Source: Pedobacter cryoconitis (GTDB lineage Bacteria; Bacteroidota; Bacteroidia; Sphingobacteriales; Sphingobacteriaceae). Taken from it: a stretch of DNA of 64,000 nucleotides. This document shows positions 54,786 to 64,000 of the stretch, one piece after another; the stretch's first letter is position 1, and each line of letters starts with the position of its first letter. The position numbers and the translations under genes were made by a program. The notes beneath the pieces were generated by a model, which saw only the letters and a program-made list of their open reading frames with translations, was not told the origin of the DNA and searched no databases. Location: contig NZ_JACHCE010000003.1 of the NCBI RefSeq assembly GCF_014200605.1, forward strand, positions 496,001-560,000, written 5' to 3'.

Positions 54786-54988
54786 CAATATTCAAAGATA
54801 GTCAACCATTTTATCATTCATGTTCAAAAATATTTTTTAAGCATAATCGGCCTTAACTATATGATAAAATGAATACTTACCCCACTAGATTGGTCAACTT
54901 TGTCAAATCAGCCTCAATTTTAAACCAAATGCAGACAATTGAGAATCATTACAAACAAATTTTGTAAATTCGCAACAAATTTAAATAC

Positions 54989-55999
54989 ATGATTTCTACA
55001 GATATAGCCATCATTGGCGCCGGACCCGTAGGTTTGTTTGCTATTTTCGAAGCAGGTTTACTTAAAATGCGTTGTCATTTAATTGATTACTTACCTCAGG
55101 TTGGAGGTCAGCTCTCTGAGATTTATCCTAAAAAACCGATATATGATATCCCTGGTTATCCGAGCGTACTGGCTCAGGAACTGGTTGATAATCTGGTAGA
55201 ACAAGCTAAGCCTTTTCATCCTGGTTATACTTTAGGTGAGCGTATTGAAGGGTTAGAAAAACGTGGTGAAGGCGATTTCGTGTTAACAACGAACATGGGG
55301 ACAAAGATAGAAGCCAAAGTAGTTGTAATTGCTGGTGGATTAGGTTGCTTCGAACCTCGTAAACCTGCTGTTGCCGGATTAGAACAATTCGAAAACGGAC
55401 GTGGTGTAAACTATATGATTTTAGATCCTGAACAATACAGGGGACAAAAAATGGTGATTGCCGGTGGTGGTGACTCTGCATTAGACTGGACTATTTTCCT
55501 GGCTGATATCGTAGAAGAATTAACACTTGTTCACCGTAGTGAGAGCTTCCGTGGCGCACCGGATTCAGTAAATAAAGTAATGGAACTTGCTGAAAGCGGA
55601 AAAATCAACCTGGTATTAAACAGCAATCTGAATTCAGTATCAGGACACGGTAAACTGGAAAACGTAGAGTTAGTACATAACCGCAGCCTTGAAAAAACAA
55701 TCATCCCTGCTGATCACCTGATTCCTCTTTTTGGTTTAAGCCCAAAATTAGGTCCTATTGAACAGTGGAACCTGAACATTCATAAAAGTGCAATTGAAGT
55801 AAATACAGATGATTATTCTACAAATATCCCTGGTATTTATGCAATTGGCGATATCAATACTTATACAAACAAGTTAAAACTAATCCTTTGTGGATTCCAT
55901 GAAGCTGCATTAATGAGTCACAGTGCTTACCAGTATATAAATCCTGGAATTAAATACACTATGAAATATACTACAGTTAACGGAGTAGCAGAATTTTAA
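54989..55999 (+). CDS. Ferredoxin-NADP reductase, thioredoxin-reductase-like type
   Basis: 336 residues. The FAD-binding IIGAGPVGLFAIFEAG is at the N-terminus and the NADPH-binding MVIAGGGDSALDW near residue 155. The redox CxxC of thioredoxin reductases is absent, so it is the FNR (YumC-like) subtype. The C-terminal ATG/GD-type FAD motif is GIYAIGDI. Its stop lies three bases before the ferredoxin gene, a likely redox pair. Confidence 0.93.
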   Translation: MISTDIAIIGAGPVGLFAIFEAGLLKMRCHLIDYLPQVGGQLSEIYPKKPIYDIPGYPSVLAQELVDNLVEQAKPFHPGYTLGERIEGLEKRGEGDFVLTTNMGTKIEAKVVVIAGGLGCFEPRKPAVAGLEQFENGRGVNYMILDPEQYRGQKMVIAGGGDSALDWTIFLADIVEELTLVHRSESFRGAPDSVNKVMELAESGKINLVLNSNLNSVSGHGKLENVELVHNRSLEKTIIPADHLIPLFGLSPKLGPIEQWNLNIHKSAIEVNTDDYSTNIPGIYAIGDINTYTNKLKLILCGFHEAALMSHSAYQYINPGIKYTMKYTTVNGVAEF

Positions 56000-56002
56000 A
56001 TA

Positions 56003-56332
56003 ATGGAAGAAAATAATATTACCGTACACGTTCAGAATCCTGATGGTACTTTGACTTCACTGGAAGCCCCTGTAGATATGGGGTTAAGCCTGATGGAATA
56101 TCTTAAAGCTTGTGAGTACGACATTTTAGCTACCTGCGGAGGTATGGCTTTATGCGCAACCTGCTGCGTAGATGTTTTAGAAGGTGAAGAGAAATTAAAG
56201 GAAATGACAGATGACGAGTATGCGATGCTGGATACATTACCTGATCTTTTACCTAATTCAAGATTAGCGTGCCAGCTGCAGCTGAGCCATGACATGGACG
56301 GACTAGTAGTTAAATTACACGGTGCAGGATAA
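56003..56332 (+). CDS. 2Fe-2S ferredoxin
   Basis: 109 residues with cysteine ligands in CGGMALCATC and a fourth in RLACQLQL, as in adrenodoxin/vertebrate-type 2Fe-2S ferredoxins. It forms an operon with the reductase. It converges with the protease gene without any gap (stops at 56332 and 56333). Confidence 0.93.
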   Translation: MEENNITVHVQNPDGTLTSLEAPVDMGLSLMEYLKACEYDILATCGGMALCATCCVDVLEGEEKLKEMTDDEYAMLDTLPDLLPNSRLACQLQLSHDMDGLVVKLHGAG

Positions 56333-58036
56333 TTAATTACTATCTGCCGGTCCTGCTATTATTTTTACAGGATCACCTATAGTTTTATAAGCACCTTCAC
56401 CTTTCAATATTGCAAGCATTTTAGTAGAGTTGCCAAGCACAGATTTCGCTGCCTCCAATTCTTTATCATACTGAAATGCTTGCATTATTTTACCCTTCTC
56501 AAAATAATACCGGCTTACAATCTGTGTTTCCAATATTCTTTTGATCTCTGCTTTGTGTGCAAGCACCTCAGTTTTCTTTGCAACAAGCATTTTCGCTTTC
56601 AGCTCGTCTAAATCCTTTTTAACTTCAGTAAGCTTTTGTTCTTTTTCGGCTTCGGCTCTCAGATCCGACAACAACTTTTCTGTTGTGGAAACATAAGCAT
56701 AGTCCTTACCATCCAATGAATTTGCAAATGCGGTATAGTCTTCGTCTGATAATTGAAAATCTGTGGCCGGACTAATTGATGCATGAGTCTTTTTATAGGC
56801 ATTAGCAAAGTCAAAAAACATACTTTTACTAATCAGAGAGATAGTGATAGGACTTAATTTTGTCGCTCCGACTTCTACATCAGGATAAACCCCAGAACCG
56901 TTATATACACTTCTTCCTGTCCTTGTTTTATATTTTGCGATCAGTGAATCAGCTATTTTCACATTTTTACCCTGTGCATTTTTATGGGTATAATCCACCG
57001 CTTGTATGCATCTGCCTGAAGGTGTAAAATACTTGGCTACCGTAACTTTAACCAGACTGTTATAAGGAAGATTAAAAGTTTGTTGAACCAGCCCTTTACC
57101 ATAACTCCGCTGCCCGACAATAACACCTCTATCCAGGTCCTGTAATGCACCCGCTACTATTTCGGAGGCCGATGCAGAAGATCCATTAATCAATACGGCC
57201 AAAGGGAGGTCTGGAAGCAATGGCAGACTAGTAGTTTTATAATTGATTGTTTTTTCAGGATTGCGCCCTTTTTGAGTAACGACAACCAGGTCTTTATTGA
57301 CAAAGAGATTAACGATTTTCACTGCTTCCTGCAAAATTCCACCACCATTATACCTCAGGTCAAGGATCATTCCTTTGGGATGTTGTTTATTTAGTTCGAC
57401 AGCGGCATCCTGTACCTCCTGTGCAGAACCTTCCAGAAATTTATCTAAACGGATATAAACAAGATCACCAACCATCCCTGAATAAGAAACATTGGGCTGT
57501 CTGATTTCATCTCTGATCAGTTGTTTTTGAATTACTGTACCTTCTCTGACAATCAGCAGGTCAACAGCAGACCCACGCGGGCCACGAAGCAGGCGGCTAA
57601 CCTCTAATCGCTCTTTCCCCTTTACCTCAACGCCATTAATTTTTACAATCTGATCTCCTGGCTGAATACCCAGCTTAAAAGCCGGATAGCCTGCACTCAC
57701 TTCATTCACAAAAAGTTTACCCTCTATAAAAACAGTGCTTGCCCCTATTCCTCCAAACTGTGTACTTACATACTTAAGCTTATATTCCTCTATCTCAGAT
57801 TCAGGAATGTAAGTTGTATAAGGGTCCAGTGTTTCCAGCATAGCATCTATGCCATTTTTCATTAAATCTGAAGGATTGGTTTCATCCACATAGTTGACAC
57901 TGATCTCTTTATAAAGAGAAGCGAAAATATCCAGGTTTTTAGATACCAGGAATAAGTCCTCCTTAAAAGACCAGGTAAAGGATGCCAGTGCAATAAGAGC
58001 AAACAGGAGTGCAAACTTATTTCTTTTCATGAGCAT
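56333..58036 (-). CDS. C-terminal processing protease, S41 family
   Basis: 567 residues with an N-terminal anchor (FALLFALIALASFTWSF). A PDZ domain (FGGIGASTVFIEGKLFVNEV; LGIQPGDQIVKINGVEV) is followed by the S41 catalytic core: the nucleophilic Ser in NGSSASASEIVAGALQD and the Lys in GQRSYGKGLVQQTF. The C-terminal 180 residues are a helical extension. The start is at 58036 or two codons later; both ATG. Probably trims secreted or periplasmic proteins. Confidence 0.92.
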   Translation of the reverse strand: MLMKRNKFALLFALIALASFTWSFKEDLFLVSKNLDIFASLYKEISVNYVDETNPSDLMKNGIDAMLETLDPYTTYIPESEIEEYKLKYVSTQFGGIGASTVFIEGKLFVNEVSAGYPAFKLGIQPGDQIVKINGVEVKGKERLEVSRLLRGPRGSAVDLLIVREGTVIQKQLIRDEIRQPNVSYSGMVGDLVYIRLDKFLEGSAQEVQDAAVELNKQHPKGMILDLRYNGGGILQEAVKIVNLFVNKDLVVVTQKGRNPEKTINYKTTSLPLLPDLPLAVLINGSSASASEIVAGALQDLDRGVIVGQRSYGKGLVQQTFNLPYNSLVKVTVAKYFTPSGRCIQAVDYTHKNAQGKNVKIADSLIAKYKTRTGRSVYNGSGVYPDVEVGATKLSPITISLISKSMFFDFANAYKKTHASISPATDFQLSDEDYTAFANSLDGKDYAYVSTTEKLLSDLRAEAEKEQKLTEVKKDLDELKAKMLVAKKTEVLAHKAEIKRILETQIVSRYYFEKGKIMQAFQYDKELEAAKSVLGNSTKMLAILKGEGAYKTIGDPVKIIAGPADSN

Positions 58037-58074
58037 GCAAATTATTTAAGAGAATGTTTTACATGCGGCTTAGC

Positions 58075-58290
58075 TTACAATCTATTTCCGTCAGGATCAG
58101 CAAGCGCCTTGTTAATAGTGAATTCTACGTATTTGACATCTCTTTTCAATAAAGTAGTCAATTGACCAACCAACTGATCTTCCTGACCAGGAGCAAATAT
58201 TAAATTCTCTTTAGCTAAATCTCTGTATTTCCTAAGAACTTTGATTTTAACTCTTTGTGCTGTTTCAGGAGTGAATGTAAAACTTGCCAT
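58075..58290 (-). CDS. Small conserved-looking protein, unknown
   Basis: 71 residues from the ATG at 58290 (MASFTFTPETAQRVKIKVLR), helical, charged. It precedes the protease gene by 38 bases on the same strand. Unknown function. Confidence 0.65.
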   Translation of the reverse strand: MASFTFTPETAQRVKIKVLRKYRDLAKENLIFAPGQEDQLVGQLTTLLKRDVKYVEFTINKALADPDGNRL

Positions 58291-58423
58291 AATATATTCT
58301 TTCCCGCAAAAATATAAAAAAAAAACAGCAATGCACCTTCTATATAATGTATATCTCATCCTCCCTTCAAGATTCATAAGATCTTGGGATGCTGAGACCA
58401 AACGCTATTCTTAAAGATGAAAT

Positions 58424-58650
58424 CATGAGCTCTTCTAAAAAGCAAAATCTTAAAGCGCCTTCTAAAAAGTAAAACCAAAAGTTCCTTCAAAAGAATATCT
58501 AAAAACATCTTCTGGAAGTAATCGCTCTAAGCTTATTAAAAGAGCAGGTCTTATTCTCTAAACTTCTTCAAAAAGTACATCTAAAGTCCCTTCCAAAAGC
58601 AATCCCTGAGCTCTTCTAAAAGCAAAATCTTAAAGCTCTATCTATATAAA
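58424..58650. repeat. Imperfect minisatellite, about 25-bp unit
   Basis: Seven or eight degenerate copies of a unit like CTTCTAAAAAGCAAAATC plus TTAAAG run through the gap, clearest at 58431-58480 and again at 58612-58640. Not an open frame throughout; interrupted by stops. Confidence 0.6.
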
Positions 58651-58683
58651 GCGCCAACCAGCACACCACCCCCATACGATGCG

Positions 58684-58762
58684 TTAAAAAAGGGAGATCA
58701 TGTTTGGTGACATCATTCATTCTATATGAATGCCGTCACCAAACATGATCTCCCTTTTTTAA
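58684..58762. repeat. 28-bp perfect inverted repeat (very stable hairpin)
   Basis: The arms 58684-58711 and 58735-58762 pair without mismatch, and an inner 7-bp stem (58714-58720 with 58726-58732) extends it. Both ends carry T6/A6, so the RNA would resemble an intrinsic terminator in either direction. It lies upstream of both flanking genes (minus 58290, plus 58827), which is not where a terminator would be needed. Confidence 0.9.
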
Positions 58763-58826
58763 TCGAAGAGCCGAAATCTTTTTTATATTTACGTCTTCCT
58801 TAAATCCTCAAAACTCCATACTAAAA

Positions 58827-60746
58827 ATGGCAAGATTAAATCTTTTGGAAGAAACACGTTTTGAAAAACTCCCTGTTTCAGTATTTGATAATCCAGCAGC
58901 AGCATCTCTAAACGTTGCACAGCGCATCGCAAATCTCATCAGAGACAAACAAGAAAAAAAGCAAAAAGCAGTTATCGGTCTGGCAACAGGCGCCACACCA
59001 GTTGCTGTATATGCAGAACTTGTTCGTCTGCACAAAGAAGAAAATCTTAGTTTCAGTAATGTAATCACTTTCAACCTGGATGAATACTATCCAATGCAGC
59101 CTGATGCTGCCCAGAGTTATGTGACCTTCATGAAAGAGCATTTATTTGATCACATTGATATTCCTAAAGAAAATATCAATATCCCTGACGGTACACTAAG
59201 TCTTGAGGCTATCCCGGCATTCTGTCTGGATTACGAACGTAAAATCGGTGAACTCGGAGGCCTGGACATTCAGATTCTCGGAATTGGACGTACGGGGCAC
59301 ATTGGTTTTAACGAACCTGGTTCTGCGCCAAATTCAGGAACCCGTTTAGTTACACTGGATGACCTGACCAGAAGAGATGCCGCAAGAGACTTTGGGGGAA
59401 AATCTTTCGTTCCTTCAAAAGCAATTACCATGGGAATCGGGACTATTTTCAAAGCCCGCGAGATTATCCTGATGGCCTGGAGCCAAAAGAAAGCTTCCAT
59501 TATTAAAAAGGCTGTAGAAGGAGAGATTTCAAGTGAAGTACCGGCCACATACCTGCAACTTTCTGATCATGTAGAATTTATCCTGGATAAAGATGCAGCA
59601 TCATTACTAACCCGCTTCGATACACCATGGCTGGTTAAAGACTGTGTATGGGAAGATAAATTAATCAGAAAAGCCGTAATCTGGCTGGCTAATACTTTAA
59701 AGAAGCCAATTCTGAAACTTACCGAAGACGATTTCAACAATAATGGAATGGCACAACTGGCCATTGAAAGAGGCCCGGTTTACAACATCAATATTCATAT
59801 ATTCAACAAATTACAACATACAATTACCGGATGGCCGGGAGGGAAACCCAATGCAGATGATTCTCAGCGTCCGGAAAGAGCAGCACCAGCTAAAAAAAGA
59901 GTTGTTATTTTCTCTCCTCATCCGGATGACGATGTCATCTCTATGGGTGGCACTTTTATCCGTCTCGTAGATCAGCAGCATGAGGTCCATGTAGCTTACC
60001 AGACTTCAGGCAATACAGCTGTCTGGGACGACGATGCTTTAAGATTTGTAGAGTTCAGCATTGACTTTGCAGAGAAAATGGGATTAGACCAGAAAGAGCT
60101 AACAGACATTTATCAGAATATGCGCTCTTTTATTGCGCAAAAGCAGCCTAACCAGGTAGACACACCCGAAATTCAATCCGTAAAAGGATTGATCAGAAAA
60201 GGAGAAGCTATAGCTGGTGCACGCTATTGCGGCCTTCAGGATGACCACATCCATTTTATGGCTTTACCTTTTTATGAAAGCGGTAAAAACAAGAAAAACC
60301 CGGTCACCAATCTGGATGTAGAAATGACGATGGACTTACTTCAAAAAGTTAAACCAGAGCAGATTTTTGCTGCCGGAGACTTTGAAGATCCACATGGGAC
60401 ACATTTGGTTTGTTTCCATATAATCATTGAGGCGATGAACCGTCTGCGCGAAACAGAAGCATGGGCAAAAGACTGCTGGTTATGGATGTACCGTGGCGCA
60501 TGGCAGGAATTCGATACACACGAAATTGAAATGGCAGTTCCATTAAGTCCTCAGGAATTGCTGAAAAAGAAATATGCAATTTTCAAACATCAGTCACAAA
60601 AAGACAGAGCAGTATTTCCGGGCGATGATGCCAGAGAATTCTGGGAACGTGCCGAAGACAGAAACCGGGAAACGGCAAAAGCTTATGATGACTTAGGATT
60701 AGCGGAATACGAAGCAATGGAAGCTTTCGTCCGCTGGAAATTCTAG
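58827..60746 (+). CDS. nagB: Glucosamine-6-phosphate deaminase fused to a PIG-L/LmbE deacetylase-like domain
   Basis: 639 residues. Residues 1-270 form the NagB isomerase-deaminase: FNLDEYYPM, HIGFNEPGSAP and the substrate-binding lysine region SEVPATYLQL. From about residue 355 a PIG-L domain begins with SPHPDDDV (metal site His365, Asp367, Asp368) and a later DPHGTHL. The fusion suggests an N-acetylglucosamine-related path with deacetylation and deamination in one chain; the real substrate of the PIG-L half is unknown. Confidence 0.9.
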   Translation: MARLNLLEETRFEKLPVSVFDNPAAASLNVAQRIANLIRDKQEKKQKAVIGLATGATPVAVYAELVRLHKEENLSFSNVITFNLDEYYPMQPDAAQSYVTFMKEHLFDHIDIPKENINIPDGTLSLEAIPAFCLDYERKIGELGGLDIQILGIGRTGHIGFNEPGSAPNSGTRLVTLDDLTRRDAARDFGGKSFVPSKAITMGIGTIFKAREIILMAWSQKKASIIKKAVEGEISSEVPATYLQLSDHVEFILDKDAASLLTRFDTPWLVKDCVWEDKLIRKAVIWLANTLKKPILKLTEDDFNNNGMAQLAIERGPVYNINIHIFNKLQHTITGWPGGKPNADDSQRPERAAPAKKRVVIFSPHPDDDVISMGGTFIRLVDQQHEVHVAYQTSGNTAVWDDDALRFVEFSIDFAEKMGLDQKELTDIYQNMRSFIAQKQPNQVDTPEIQSVKGLIRKGEAIAGARYCGLQDDHIHFMALPFYESGKNKKNPVTNLDVEMTMDLLQKVKPEQIFAAGDFEDPHGTHLVCFHIIIEAMNRLRETEAWAKDCWLWMYRGAWQEFDTHEIEMAVPLSPQELLKKKYAIFKHQSQKDRAVFPGDDAREFWERAEDRNRETAKAYDDLGLAEYEAMEAFVRWKF

Positions 60747-60770
60747 TCGTTATTTTATCTTAAAATCTTA

Positions 60771-60839
60771 GCGCCTGTTTAAAAAACAGTCTCAAACTAT
60801 ATTAAATATAGCTTTAGACCGTTTCTTAAACAGGCGCTT
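60771..60839 (+). terminator. Long imperfect hairpin after nagB
   Basis: A 13-bp perfect outer stem (60771-60783 with 60827-60839) continues inward as short stems with regularly spaced mismatches (AAC/GTT, GTCT/AGAC, TATAT/ATATA). It lies 14 bases before the M16 peptidase start and has no good T run. Terminator or processing element. Confidence 0.5.
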
Positions 60840-60852
60840 AAATTAAATCCAT

Positions 60853-63699
60853 ATGTATAAAAATATTATCCCGGTAATCGGGCTAACTTTGCTTGCCGCA
60901 ATTAGCAATCCGGTATCTGGACAGCATAAAACAATTCAACAAAAACCAGCTGCAACGGCTAATGCCGGAAAGCCAATACCTAATGACCCGGCGGTCAAAA
61001 TCGGCAAACTCCCAAATGGCCTCACTTACTATATCAGGAAAAACACTGAACCTAAAAACAGGGCTGAACTCTATCTTGCCAACCGCATAGGTTCTTTAAT
61101 GGAAAATGATGACCAGCAGGGACTGGCACACTTCACAGAACATATGGCTTTTAACGGTACAAAAGACTTTCCCAAAAATGAGATTATTAATTATCTGCAA
61201 AAAGCAGGAGTCCGTTTTGGTGCAGATTTAAATGCTTATACTTCATTTGATCAGACAGTTTATCAGCTTCCAATCCCAACAGACAGCACAGAGCTTTTTA
61301 AAACAGGTTTCAAAATACTGGCCAACTGGGCAGGAAAAATCAGCATGGAAGCCGATGATATAGACAAAGAAAGGGGGGTAATTATTGAAGAGGATCGTCA
61401 GAGCGGTAAAAATTCGGGAGAAAGGATCAGGAAACAACTGTTACCTGTATTATTAAAAGACTCCCGTTATGAAAATCGTATTCCTATTGGAAAAATTGAT
61501 TTACTAAAAACCTTTACGCATGATAAAATCAGGAATTTCTATGCAGACTGGTACAGGCCTGATTTACAAGCTGTAATTGCTGTAGGGGATTTTGATGTCA
61601 ATGAAGTTGAAAAATTAATTATAGCCAACTTCTCTGACTTAAAAAACCCGGCTAAAGAAAGAGAAAGATTAAAATACGATCTCCCTGACAATAAAACCCC
61701 GCTGGTAAAAATAGTTACGGATCCTGAACAGCAGTATAATATTGCCTCTGTAACCTGGAAACAGCGTGGCAACATATTGAAAACTACCACAGATCAGCGA
61801 AAAAACATGGTTTACGGAATGATTAACGCTATGTTGTCTGCACGTTTTCAGGAAATTATGGAGAAAGATAATGCGCCATTCTTATTTGCACAAAGCTCAT
61901 TTGGTGGTTATCAGGGCGGGTTAATACCTGATCTCAATGCTTTTCAAACCACAGTTGGAGCGAAATCAGGCAAAGAGCTCGCACATGCTTTTACCGCAGC
62001 CATTGCCGAAACTGAAAGCGCAGTGAAATTTGGGTTCCTGCAATCGGAGCTCGATGTAATCAAAAAAAATATTGAAGCCGGAAATGAGATGTTGCTCAAA
62101 GAAAAAGACAAAACCTCTTCCGGTGCTTTTGTAGGTGACTATCTTAGCCATTTTCTTACCGGAGCTGCCATAGGATCTATTGATTTCAATTATGCAGCTA
62201 CCAAACAGAATCTAAAGACAATCACACTGGCAGAAGTTAATGCCCTGGCAAAAACGTTGATTACCAAAGACAATCAGATCGTTATTGTACAGGCCCCTGA
62301 AAAAGAAAAGGCCAATCTTCCAACTGCAGCACAGCTGCTTGCCATTTTGGCCAATACAGGAAAAAACCTGAAACCCTATGTAGATCATACGATCAGGAAA
62401 CCTCTTTTAGCGCAGCCACCGGTAGCGGGTAAAGTAACAGCAGAAAAGAAATTTGAGGATATAGGGGTTACGGAATGGACTTTAAGTAATGGAATTAAGG
62501 TTTTACTGAAACCAACGGATTTCAAAAATGACCAGATTCTTTTCAGCTCTTTCTCTAAAGGAGGTACTTCTCTGGCAAACCCAAATGATTATCAATCCGC
62601 TGATAACGCAGGAATCATCCCGCAAAGTGGCCTTGGAGATTTTAACCCTTCACAACTGAACAGGTTATTAGCAGGAAATACGGGTAATGCAAGTGCCTAT
62701 ATTGGCGAACTTTACCAGGGATTTAGCGGAAGCGCTGCTCCTAAAGATTTAGAAAATGCTTTGCAGATGGTTGTCGCTTCGGCATTGAACCCACGTAAAG
62801 ACACAGATATTTTCAACAAATGGATCAGCGATGCCAGAGTAAGTCTGGAAAATAAAAATGCAGATCCCGAAAGTGTCTTTGCAGACACCGTACAAGCCGT
62901 TCTTTCTTCTTACAACAAAAGAAGTATGCCCTATACTTTGTCCGATCTGGATAAAATATCGCTGGACAAAGCTTTTGACTTCTATAAAGACCGTTTTGCA
63001 GACCTTGGAGAGCAAACCTTTGTTTTTGTAGGTAACTTTGACCTAAACACCATTAAGCCTCTTATAGAGACTTATATTGCGGGATTACCTACTTTAAATA
63101 AGAAAACTGATTTCATAGACTTAGGTGCACGTACACCAGATGGCCTGATCAGTAAAACTGTTCGTAAAGGACTGGAAGATAAAGCCAGTGTTCAGCTTTA
63201 CATTCATGGCGATTATGATTATACGGCCAATAACAACGTACAACTTGACGCCTTAAACAGTGCTCTGGAAATTAAGATACTGGAAAGACTGCGTGAAAAA
63301 GAGAGTGGTGTTTATTCTCCCGGGGTTTCTCTGAGTGTCAGTAAATATCCAGCAGCGCATTATTATTTTGTGATCTCCTTCAGTTGCGCACCGGCTAATG
63401 TAGAAAAACTCATCACTGCTGCCCTGGAAGAAGTGAAAAATATCAGGACTAATGGTGCAACGGCACAGGATATTGTGAAGTTCAAGTCTGAAGAACAGCG
63501 TCAGCAGGAATTAAATCTTCGCAATAATGGATACTGGCTGGGCTATCTGACTACAAGGCTAAAATACAATGACAGCTTAAATCAGTTACTCACAGAAAAA
63601 CAACGCTTAGATGAAGTAACCGTTGAATCTTCTAAAGCTGCTGCACAAAAGTATTTAAAACAGGACAATTATATCAGACTTGTTTTAATGCCCCGGTAA
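60853..63699 (+). CDS. M16-family zinc peptidase (insulinase-like)
   Basis: 948 residues with a signal peptide (IIPVIGLTLLAAISNPVSGQ). Zinc motif HFTEH at residues 93-97 (His93, Glu96, His97) and the distal Glu within VIIEEDRQSG. Two M16 halves of about 450 residues each; the second has no HxxEH, as usual for pseudo-catalytic halves. A periplasmic, probably processive peptidase. Single gene. Confidence 0.93.
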   Translation: MYKNIIPVIGLTLLAAISNPVSGQHKTIQQKPAATANAGKPIPNDPAVKIGKLPNGLTYYIRKNTEPKNRAELYLANRIGSLMENDDQQGLAHFTEHMAFNGTKDFPKNEIINYLQKAGVRFGADLNAYTSFDQTVYQLPIPTDSTELFKTGFKILANWAGKISMEADDIDKERGVIIEEDRQSGKNSGERIRKQLLPVLLKDSRYENRIPIGKIDLLKTFTHDKIRNFYADWYRPDLQAVIAVGDFDVNEVEKLIIANFSDLKNPAKERERLKYDLPDNKTPLVKIVTDPEQQYNIASVTWKQRGNILKTTTDQRKNMVYGMINAMLSARFQEIMEKDNAPFLFAQSSFGGYQGGLIPDLNAFQTTVGAKSGKELAHAFTAAIAETESAVKFGFLQSELDVIKKNIEAGNEMLLKEKDKTSSGAFVGDYLSHFLTGAAIGSIDFNYAATKQNLKTITLAEVNALAKTLITKDNQIVIVQAPEKEKANLPTAAQLLAILANTGKNLKPYVDHTIRKPLLAQPPVAGKVTAEKKFEDIGVTEWTLSNGIKVLLKPTDFKNDQILFSSFSKGGTSLANPNDYQSADNAGIIPQSGLGDFNPSQLNRLLAGNTGNASAYIGELYQGFSGSAAPKDLENALQMVVASALNPRKDTDIFNKWISDARVSLENKNADPESVFADTVQAVLSSYNKRSMPYTLSDLDKISLDKAFDFYKDRFADLGEQTFVFVGNFDLNTIKPLIETYIAGLPTLNKKTDFIDLGARTPDGLISKTVRKGLEDKASVQLYIHGDYDYTANNNVQLDALNSALEIKILERLREKESGVYSPGVSLSVSKYPAAHYYFVISFSCAPANVEKLITAALEEVKNIRTNGATAQDIVKFKSEEQRQQELNLRNNGYWLGYLTTRLKYNDSLNQLLTEKQRLDEVTVESSKAAAQKYLKQDNYIRLVLMPR

Positions 63700-63719
63700 G
63701 CATATAAATTGATAAAATA

Positions 63720-63760
63720 AAAATGCCCCCGGAATTGTCTGACTTTCTGGGGGCATTCCA
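63720..63760 (-). terminator. Intrinsic terminator of the gene at the right edge
   Basis: The inverted repeat AATGCCCCCGGAA / TTCTGGGGGCATT (one G-U pair, 11-base loop) is followed on the minus strand by ATTTTTATTTT. It can also end the M16 transcript on the plus strand. Confidence 0.8.
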
Positions 63761-63780
63761 TTAATTCATGTCCGTTTTTT

Positions 63781-64000
63781 TTATTTGGTCTCTACGCCTA
63801 CCGGACCACCTGGCTCACTTTCGTTCTTTAACCTGTCAAGTGCAGTAACCAGATAGGTGTACCTTTTTCCTCTGACTATACCGGTGTCCAAAAAGGACGT
63901 TATATTTTCAAAACTTATCTTTATAATATTTTTCGGATTCACTACACTGATTTTCTCTCCTTCATCAAACCGGTAGATCACATAACCAGAGGCAGTTTCC
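63781..64000 (-). CDS. C-terminal end of a large exported protein with an FN3-like domain
   Basis: The frame is open to the window edge (seen C-terminal residues about ETASGYVIYRFDEGEK to the stop). The end RGKRYTYLVTALDRLKNESE is typical of a fibronectin type III domain that closes family-10-like glycosylhydrolases (GHL10/DUF187) in Bacteroidota. That comparison is from memory and the catalytic part lies outside. Confidence 0.55.
   Translation of the reverse strand, partial: ETASGYVIYRFDEGEKISVVNPKNIIKISFENITSFLDTGIVRGKRYTYLVTALDRLKNESEPGGPVGVETK

Noticed and set aside
54786..54988. Promoter of lpxH (TATCTTTG at 54793-54800)
   Set aside because: The -7 box fits, but the nearest TTTG lies 24 bases further, too far for a confident call.

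Overview
The window comes from a chromosome of a Bacteroidota bacterium, most likely Sphingobacteriaceae (Pedobacter-like). The signs are moderate-to-low GC, Bacteroidota-type promoters (TTG, about 19 bases, TAnnTTTG), weak Shine-Dalgarno sequences, a split nuoC/nuoD with a short NuoG, an ExbB-ExbD-ExbD-TonB operon, and a separate ferredoxin/ferredoxin-NADP reductase pair. The species is inferred; no rRNA is present.

Layout. 1-9.3 kb: respiratory complex I operon nuoA-L on the minus strand, cut at the left edge inside nuoL. 9.6-15.8 kb: a Ton energy-transduction operon (exbB, two exbD, tonB, a small membrane protein, a phosphate-binding-like lipoprotein, a TPR protein), minus strand. 15.9-28.4 kb: metabolic genes: pckA, a SUI1-like factor, a lipid kinase, metK behind a SAM-II-like riboswitch, trehalase, a P450/ABM monooxygenase pair, a large secreted putative glycosidase and a TetR regulator.

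28.5-49.8 kb: the most remarkable part, a compact contractile phage-tail locus with sheath, tube, a tail chaperone with a textbook -1 frameshift site, tape measure, hub, spike, baseplate, collar protein and four fibre genes. There is a lysis cassette and a LexA/CI-type self-cleaving repressor, but no capsid, portal, terminase, integrase or transposase. Both borders lie inside the window, so I read it as an intact R-type tailocin (phage-tail-like bacteriocin) descended from a Mu-like myophage. The four fibres share one N-terminal attachment module and have divergent C-terminal regions, two of them leucine-rich-repeat-like; a glycosyltransferase-like gene closes the operon.

49.8-52.6 kb: a variable junction with two identical tRNA-Asp genes, three related terminators, short tandem repeats and gene debris. 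52.6-64 kb: housekeeping again (prfA, lpxH, ferredoxin reductase plus ferredoxin, a C-terminal processing protease, a NagB-PIG-L fusion, an M16 peptidase, and the end of a gene running off the right edge). A minisatellite and a 28-bp perfect hairpin lie in the divergent gap before nagB.

All functional calls come from reading translations and motifs; no database search was run.
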